From: Schistocerca nitens
Lineage: Eukaryota; Arthropoda; Insecta; Orthoptera; Acrididae
DNA length: 64,000 nt
Direction: 5' to 3'
NCBI RefSeq assembly: GCF_023898315.1
Contig: NC_064616.1
Location: forward strand, 289,319,205 to 289,383,204
Under the pieces are notes generated by a model, which was not told the DNA's origin, searched no databases, and saw nothing but the letters and a program-made list of their open reading frames with translations. A program made the position numbers and the translations under genes. Each line of letters starts with the position of its first letter. The stretch's first letter is position 1. Positions 58,791 through 64,000 of this stretch are shown in pieces.

Positions 58791-60096
58791 TTTACTTTAG
58801 CAAAATTAAACTTAGTGAATCATGTCACTTTTGTACACAAGTTTGTGGAAATCACTTTGAGTCAAGCCCGAGCAAATGTTCAAAAATTTCACAATTCAAC
58901 TGATGCAATAATTCTTGTCTTTATCAGCAGTGTTTGGACAAGCTCTGCAACCCACTCCCAAAAAAAAGAATTCCAAGGCCTTCATAAACTACCTCCTGAC
59001 AGAGTTTTATCATTTTGAACCAACATCATTGGAGAAAATCCACATGTAATTAGTAGGCACCTTTCTGTTCAGTATACTTTAGTCTTCTGTATCATAAATG
59101 AAGTAAGGAGTAATTGTTTCATGCTGAGTTTTACGGTTCTCACAAGAGATGTACCAAAGCTCAAACAAATAAAACTGAATAAAAATGACTTTAAAGTATG
59201 GAAATGTGTCCATTCTACCACCCATCAGTAATTTCTTATTAAAACTCTGCATTTATGCACAAATTATGTTTGAAGGATAAAAAATCTAATGAACAGCGAA
59301 GCACAAGCTGCTGAAAAAATAATACTGTGTAACAGACAATTGTGGCCGACAGATTTACAAGGGAGTAAGTGAGGCATTATTTGGCAAAAAGCTAAGCATT
59401 TGCTTGAGAGTCATATTTTCCAAAACGGAAGTTACTGTGTTGTCATACACTCTTACCTTACTCATCATCAAATTGCAAATGTGGAGTTTCAACAAACTGA
59501 TTAAAACACAGTAAAATGGAAGAGGATGCACACTTGACGGGGGCAACATGTGGAGACATTACATAATCATTTACTCATTCAGGTCAGAAGGAGATATAAT
59601 AAATGGTAATTACCATTAAAAACTAAAGAGAGAAAGAATTATTAAGATACACTATTGTTGCCTAAACTCTTGTAACATTAATTGTGCTTGGAGTCACAAG
59701 CAGAAGATCTTCCGTGCAATATGGAGGGCATAGTTGACAGACCAGTAAATGCTCCACAGTCACAGTTGGGGATATTTACAGAAAAGTGTCATTTGTGGAG
59801 GTTACTGCTGGATCTTCCAACTCCAGACCGAAGGCAGTCAACTGACCTCCACACGATCCAGTTCTGTTAGTGCCCAGGCAGAAGGGTTTCCAAAGGGGAT
59901 AGCCAGGTCGAGTTGTTCTCAAGTCGTGAAATCCACAGCTGTTTCTTTGCTGTAGCTACTGTTGCTCGCAACGGTGAAGTGGGCTTGGTGAAACTACTTT
60001 TGGATCACGAGCTAGGTGCTGTTGGATATGCCCAAATAATGGATATTTTTTCCAGATAATGGATGGTTTTTTTCTGATAAGCCTGATTTCTTCTTC
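58791..60096. other. FRG1 intron 1: no recognised element
   Basis: No gene or repeat family recognised; open frames here have no recognisable features. Confidence 0.4.
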
Positions 60097-61329
60097 AGTA
60101 TTAACTTCTCTTTGATCTTTCAAAGCAGTGGTTGAAACATGTCCAGCGTAATAAAAAAACAAGCAATTGCTACCTTGACAGTGCTTCAAGAACTATTTTT
60201 TTTAAATTTCCTTTTGTCTTGGAACACCCAAACAGTTGACTGCTGCTTAGTTTCTGATTCCTATAAATATATCCAAGTTCTTTCTCCTGTTAAAATGTTG
60301 TGTACAGATTTTTCATTTCCTCACTGAAGTTTCTGAATATTTTGAGCTTCACTCAAATTGCGTGTAATCCATTGAGAAAAGATTTTTTCATGGTTAAACA
60401 TTTATGCAGAATGAAACGTGCTGCAGTCTTCGATAAACGGCATGGAAAAGCTCGTGGCAATGATCTAGATAATGCAATCACTGTGGCTTTTGTACTGGAC
60501 TACTGCAGCGCAGAATCACCGGAAATGGTGTCAGCACCGAATTGAACTGAATGTCACATCATTTCTGGTGAACATGCACTGCAGTAGTATTATATCGAAA
60601 GCCACAGTGCTCACATTATCCAAATCTTTGCCATGAGCTGTTCCATTCCATTTATCAAAGACTGCAGTACATTTGATTCTTCATGAACATTTAACTGGGA
60701 AAAAGGCCTTTTCTCAATGGATTCCACTCAATTTCAGTGAAACTCAAAATGCTTAGAAAACTTTACAGGGGAAATAACATGACATAGTAATAGCAGAAAC
60801 AACTTAAACTAAACTTCATCCGAATATGCCTTGAAGGCCTGATGGTATTGACTGCTGTGTCATCCTCGGCCCACAGGTGACACTAGATGCCCGGGACATG
60901 GAAGGGCATGTGGTCAGCACATCACTCTCCCGGCCATTGTCAGTTTTTGTGAACAGAGCTGCTATTTCTCAGTTAAGTATCTCCTTAATTGGTCTCACAA
61001 GGGTTGAGTGCACCTTGCTTGTCAACAGTGCTCAGCAGACTGAATGGTCACCCATCCAAGTGCTAGCGAAGCCCAGCAGCAACTTTGGTGATCTGATGGG
61101 AACCGGTATTACCAATGGGGCAAGGCCGCTGGCCTAGGAGAAACAACTTGGATATATTTATGTGAATCAGAAACTAAGCAGAAATCAACTGTTCAGGTGT
61201 TTCAAGACAAAATGAAACAAAAATGTTGGTTGTTCCTGAAACATTGTCATAGAATTTACTGCTTGTTTTGGCGGTTACAGTGGGCACATTGCAACCACTG
61301 CTTTAAAAGATCAAAGAGAAGTTAATACT
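60097..61329. repeat. Large palindrome (foldback) in FRG1 intron 1
   Basis: The left arm (60097-60526, about 430 bp) is an inverted copy of the right arm (60561-60805 plus 61150-61329), with a spacer of about 35 bp. The right arm is interrupted by a SINE with its target duplication. Matching landmarks include AGTATTAACTTCTCTTTGAT, GCTTAGTTTCTGATTC, TTCTCAATGGATT, ACTGCAGTCTTTGATAAA-type sequence and GGACTACTGCAG/CTGCAGTAGT. I estimate 75-85% identity. No protein family is recognised in either arm, and no target duplication of the whole unit is seen. Confidence 0.9.
60806..61138 (-). repeat. 5S rRNA-derived SINE, full length, with 11-bp target duplication
   Basis: On the minus strand the head from about 61125 reads AATACCGGTTCCCATC, AGATCACCAAAGTTG and GCACTTGGATGGGTGACC. 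This parallels animal 5S rRNA (ACCGGTTCTCGTCCGATCACCGAAGTTAAGC... and TACTTGGATGGGTGACCGC), which contains the internal RNA polymerase III promoter. A body and tail follow. The insertion is flanked by AGAAACAACTT on both sides (60795-60805 and 61139-61149). A body-only fragment of the same family is at 17480-17665. Confidence 0.9.
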
Positions 61330-61379
61330 CAATTGTATCCAATAATCTGTTTGTCACAAGTCATACATATGCTACTTCA

Positions 61380-61740
61380 TTCTTCTTCGTAACAGTAGCA
61401 GCTGCCACACAGAAAGTCAAACAAACAACAGATTACTTGATGAGGAATAGCATTAATTCAATGTCTCATTGCCTATATTCACCTAATTTATTATCTTATG
61501 ACTTCTCTTTATTCCCTTGTGTCAAACAAAATATGCATGACACAGAATTTCATTTCATCAATTCACGAAACAGTTTAATTCTTCCAAAAGCATCAGAGTG
61601 GAAAAAATGTTTCCAGAACTCCTCTGAACACATGTACAAATGCATAAACTTTAAAGACAATTTTTTTTGGGAGCAATAAAATGATTTATGCAAAAAATGT
61701 TGCTTTTTCAATGTTTTTGTGAAAACTTACAAGGCAGCCC
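61380..61740 (+). mobile_element. mariner-type transposon relic, C-terminal end
   Basis: The plus strand encodes HCLYSPNLLSYDFSLFPCVK, where mariner transposases have HPPYSPDLAPCDFFLFPKLK. It continues to ECF.NSSEHMYKCINFKDNFF, the usual end (CI..G.YFE). A possible terminal repeat follows (GAAAACTTACAAGGCAGCCC, 61722-61741). The third catalytic Asp is kept in this copy (YDFSLFP), but the rest of the element is gone. Confidence 0.75.
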
Positions 61741-61989
61741 TCATATTAAAATGTCTGTGCATAACTTTGGAACATAGTGTTGGATCCTACACTATATAAA
61801 GGAAAACTTTTGTGTTTCAAATGTATAAGACACATTTGTATCCTGAGTGCATTGTAAAATATTCAACCATTAATCTCTTTTGAGCTCAGTGAATTTGCCA
61901 TGCAAACATCCCACAATTCACTGGAGAGATTTAACTAAAACACACAAGAGCAATGAAAAATGAAGAGGATTGGTGTTGAATGCTCCAAT

Positions 61990-62195
61990 GACACTGAGGT
62001 CATTAGAGACAGAACACAAGCTTGGATTGTTTCAAGGACAAGGAAAGAAATCAGCCCTGCCCTTTGAAAGGAGCCATCCTAACATTTGCTTGGAAGTCAC
62101 AGAAATCTAAATCTGGGTGATCAGATGCAGATTTGACCTGTCACCCTCCTGGATGTGAGTCCACTGTGCTAACCACTGTGCCACCTTGCTTGGTA
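61990..62195 (-). repeat. tRNA-derived SINE (type 1), well preserved head
   Basis: The minus strand begins CAAGGTGGCACAGTGGTTAG, with a good tRNA-like A box. A B-box-like GACAGGTCAAATC and the body GCAAATGTTAGGATGGCTCC then CTTTCAAAGGGCAGGGC follow. It is the best copy of this family in the window. Confidence 0.85.
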
Positions 62196-62499
62196 AGAAA
62201 GAAACAAGTATGACGGCGGAATATATGAACCATTATCCTCTCAATTTTTAGTCCAGTATTTTGTCACTATGTTTCATCCTCAGTCATTAATCATCTCTTT
62301 AGTAATGGCCTTTTATGTATTGCACATTAAAATTCAGAAAAATGTCTGGCACTATAATTCCAGTTATAACACCGAATTGGACTTGGAATTACAGTAATGA
62401 CTGATGTCCACTGTGCATAATCATATTTGGGAAAATTTTGACACTTTTAAAATAAATTTCCTCCAATTGATAGACCTGAGACACACAAAAATATTAATA

Positions 62500-62526
62500 C
62501 ACTCCTGGAAATGGAAAAAAGAACAC
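62500..62526 (+). repeat. Tc1 copy B left terminal inverted repeat
   Basis: CACTCCTGGAAATGGAAA followed by AAAGAACAC. It pairs with 63895-63921. Confidence 0.93.
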
Positions 62527-62743
62527 ATTGACACCGGTGTGTCAGACCCACCATACTTGCTCCGGACACTGCGAGAGGGCTGTACAAGCAATGATCACAC
62601 GCACGGCACAGCGGACACACCAGGAACCGCGGTGTTGGCCGTCGAATGGCGCTAGCTGCGCAGCATTTGTGCACCGCCGCCGTCAGTGTCAGCCAGTTTG
62701 CCGTGGCATATGGAGCTCCATCGCAGTCTTTAACACTGGTAGC

Positions 62744-63766
62744 ATGCCGCGACAGCGTGGACGTGAACCGTATGTGCAGTTGACGGACTTTGAGCGAGGG
62801 CGTATAGTGGGCATGCGGGAGGCCGGGTGGACGTACCGCCGAATTGCTCAACACGTGGGGCGTGAGGTCTCCACAGTACATCGATGTTGTCGCCAGTGGT
62901 CGGCGGAAGGTGCACGTGCCCGTCGACCTGGGACCAGACCGCAGCGACGCACGGATGCACGCCAAGACCGTAGGATCCTACGCAGTGCCGTAGGGGACCG
63001 CACCGCCACTTCCCAGCAAATTAGGGACACTGTTGCTCCTGGGGTATCGGCGAGGACCATTCGCAACCGTCTCCATGAAGCTGGGCTACGGTCCCGCACA
63101 CCGTTAGGCCGTCTTCCGCTCACGCCCCAACATCGTGCAGCCCGCCTCCAGTGGTGTCGCGACAGGCGTGAATGGAGGGACGAATGGAGACGTGTCATCT
63201 TCAGCGATGAGAGTCGCTTCTGCCTTGGTGCCAATGATGGTCGTATGCGTGTTTGGCGCCGTGCAGGTGAGCGCCACAATCAGGACTGCATACGACCGAG
63301 GCACACAGGGCCAACACCCGGCATCATGGTGTGGGGAGCGATCTCCTACACTGGCCGTACACCACTGGTGATCGTCGAGGGGACACTGAATAGTGCACGG
63401 TACATCCAAACCGTCATCGAACCCATCGTTCTACCATTCCTAGACCGGCAAGGGAACTTGCTGTTCCAACAGGACAATGCACGTCCGCATGTATTCCGTG
63501 CCACCCAACGTGCTCTAGAAGGTGTAAGTCAACTACCCTGGCCAGCAAGATCTCCGGATCTGTCCCCCATTGAGCATGTTTGGGACTGGATGAAGCGTCG
63601 TCTCACGCGGTCTGCACATCCAGCACGAACGCTGGTCCAACTGAGGCGCCAGGTGGAAATGGCATGGCAAGCCGTTCCTCAGGACTACATCCAGCATCTC
63701 TACGATCGTCTCCATGGGAGAATAGCAGCCTGCATTGCTGCGAAAGGTGGATATACACTGTACTAG
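62744..63766 (+). CDS. Tc1-type transposase, 340 residues, intact
   Basis: It would cut and paste the element into TA sites. The start chosen is MPRQRGREPYVQLTDFERGR at 62744; the frame is open 72 codons further upstream but those residues are not family-like and overlap the terminal region. Residues 10-55 form the first helix-turn-helix (GWTYRRIAQHVGREVSTVHR), a basic RARRPGTRPQRR hinge follows, and a second HTH lies near 85-112. Catalytic residues are D155 (IFSDESRF), D244 (LFQQDNARPH) and E277 (SPDLSPIEHVWD). The D244-E277 gap is 32 residues, two fewer than the DD34E of standard Tc1. Length and all motifs suggest a potentially functional enzyme. Confidence 0.95.
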   Translation: MPRQRGREPYVQLTDFERGRIVGMREAGWTYRRIAQHVGREVSTVHRCCRQWSAEGARARRPGTRPQRRTDARQDRRILRSAVGDRTATSQQIRDTVAPGVSARTIRNRLHEAGLRSRTPLGRLPLTPQHRAARLQWCRDRREWRDEWRRVIFSDESRFCLGANDGRMRVWRRAGERHNQDCIRPRHTGPTPGIMVWGAISYTGRTPLVIVEGTLNSARYIQTVIEPIVLPFLDRQGNLLFQQDNARPHVFRATQRALEGVSQLPWPARSPDLSPIEHVWDWMKRRLTRSAHPARTLVQLRRQVEMAWQAVPQDYIQHLYDRLHGRIAACIAAKGGYTLY

Positions 63767-63894
63767 TGCCGACATTGTGCATGCTCTGTTGCCTGTGTCT
63801 ATGTGCCTGTGGTTCTGTCAGTGTGATCATGTGATGTATCTGACCCCAGGAATGTGTCAATAAAGTTTCCCCTTCCTGGGACAATGAATTCACG

Positions 63895-63921
63895 GTGTTC
63901 TTATTTCAATTTCCAGGAGTG
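63895..63921 (-). repeat. Tc1 copy B right terminal inverted repeat
   Basis: On the minus strand it reads CACTCCTGGAAATTGAAA then TAAGAACAC. A possible polyadenylation signal AATAAA for the transposase lies just inside, at 63859-63864. Confidence 0.93.
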
Positions 63922-63963
63922 TATATACTCTTGTTGAACAACTATTAAAATTCATTTACATAC

Positions 63964-64000
63964 CGTGCTTAACTGTGTCTTCATCATTTAGTTTCTTTGT
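63964..64000 (-). CDS. FRG1: FRG1 exon (partial, upstream of the WW-containing exon)
   Basis: Thirty-seven bases encode TKKLNDEDTVKH plus the first base of a Gly codon, and the 5' splice site reads G|GTATGTAAAT. It joins in phase 1 to the exon at 57951-58076 to give KHGGWWKAG, matching the place in other FRG1 proteins where an acidic/basic N-terminal tail meets the GxWW start of the trefoil domain. The exon continues past the window edge. It is short, so the call depends on the exact phase match and the donor site. Confidence 0.8.

Larger units (their letters stand above)
62500..63921 (+). mobile_element. Tc1-type transposon, copy B, apparently complete
   Basis: The element is 1422 bp, with 27-bp terminal inverted repeats differing at about two positions (CACTCCTGGAAATGGAAA at the left, CACTCCTGGAAATTGAAA at the right on the minus strand). 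TA lies on both sides (62498-62499 and 63922-63923). It contains an uninterrupted transposase. It sits in FRG1 intron 1, antisense to the gene, and its right end is about 41 bases from the 5' splice site at 63963. Copy A at 36012-37432 is its inverted sibling. Confidence 0.96.
18289..64000 (-). other. FRG1: FRG1 gene, at least five coding exons, 5' end outside the window
   Basis: FRG1 is a conserved nuclear and nucleolar protein with a fascin-like beta-trefoil fold, linked to RNA processing and actin binding in other animals. Five exons on the minus strand join in phase (lengths 37, 126, 167, 200 and 148 bases) to 225 residues plus a stop. Human FRG1 has 258 residues, so roughly 30-35 N-terminal residues lie beyond the right edge. 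Conserved stretches in order are GGWWKAGSIYDVHGPVALEF, LDDGLFMLGAPHPEGEGPSP, IALKSGYGKYL, MEQWEPIFQDGKTALL, EVLQIRSCA, EEEGNVKQVEINFVKKFQKF and [15 protein letters not shown]. All visible splice borders are GT/AG. No inactivating change was seen. The gene is single-copy-like here and looks functional. Confidence 0.95.

Noticed and set aside
1-64000. CRISPR arrays, operons or bacterial phage features
   Set aside because: No regularly spaced repeats or bacterial gene layout were found; all evidence is for an animal nuclear genome.

Overview
The window is eukaryotic and looks like a large-genome insect, most likely an orthopteran (grasshopper/locust type). That rests on the insect-like FRG1 exons, the tRNA-derived and 5S-derived SINE types, and the mix of Tc1/mariner, RTE, I-like and Ty3/Gypsy elements. 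The species is an inference; no single sequence here fixes it. Nothing bacterial (operons, Shine-Dalgarno sites, CRISPR) is present.

I find one host gene. It is FRG1, on the minus strand, and it spans about 18.3 to 64.0 kb. Five coding exons can be read: 63964-64000 (partial, running off the window edge), 57951-58076, 46217-46383, 43924-44123 and 18289-18436. All have GT/AG borders, and their phases join into one 225-residue reading frame that ends in the typical FRG1 C-terminus. The N-terminal part lies beyond the right edge. The introns are about 5.9, 11.6, 2.1 and 25.5 kb and are mostly transposon sequence.

Layout: 1-18.29 kb is downstream of FRG1. It holds a broken Ty3/Gypsy fossil (3.0-8.3 kb), several Tc1/mariner relics (9.8, 12.0-13.3, 14.3-15.1, 15.2-15.8 kb), SINEs and simple repeats. 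Intron 4 (18.4-43.9 kb) holds a TTAA-flanked non-coding element, a diverged inverted repeat, and a deep nest: a pogo/Tigger element split by a Ty3/Gypsy element with LTRs (27308-35541), which is itself split by an RTE-type LINE, and split again by a Tc1 element. After the nest come a deleted piggyBac element and a second RTE copy. Intron 3 holds a Tc1-type relic. Intron 2 holds SINE fragments and an I-like LINE inserted into an older CR1/Jockey-like LINE, followed by another LINE whose tail stops about 11 bases from an FRG1 splice site. Intron 1 holds a 1.2-kb palindrome with a full-length 5S rRNA-derived SINE inserted in one arm, a mariner relic, and a Tc1 element with an intact transposase.

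Most notable: the large palindrome in intron 1; a sharply bounded block of near identity between the two RTE copies, which suggests gene conversion; a shared Asp-to-Asn change in the reverse transcriptase box of both RTE copies; a Tc1 group with a short D-to-E spacing (32 residues); and transposon ends lying close to all four visible FRG1 5' splice sites. The LTR elements are fossils and are described only at that level.
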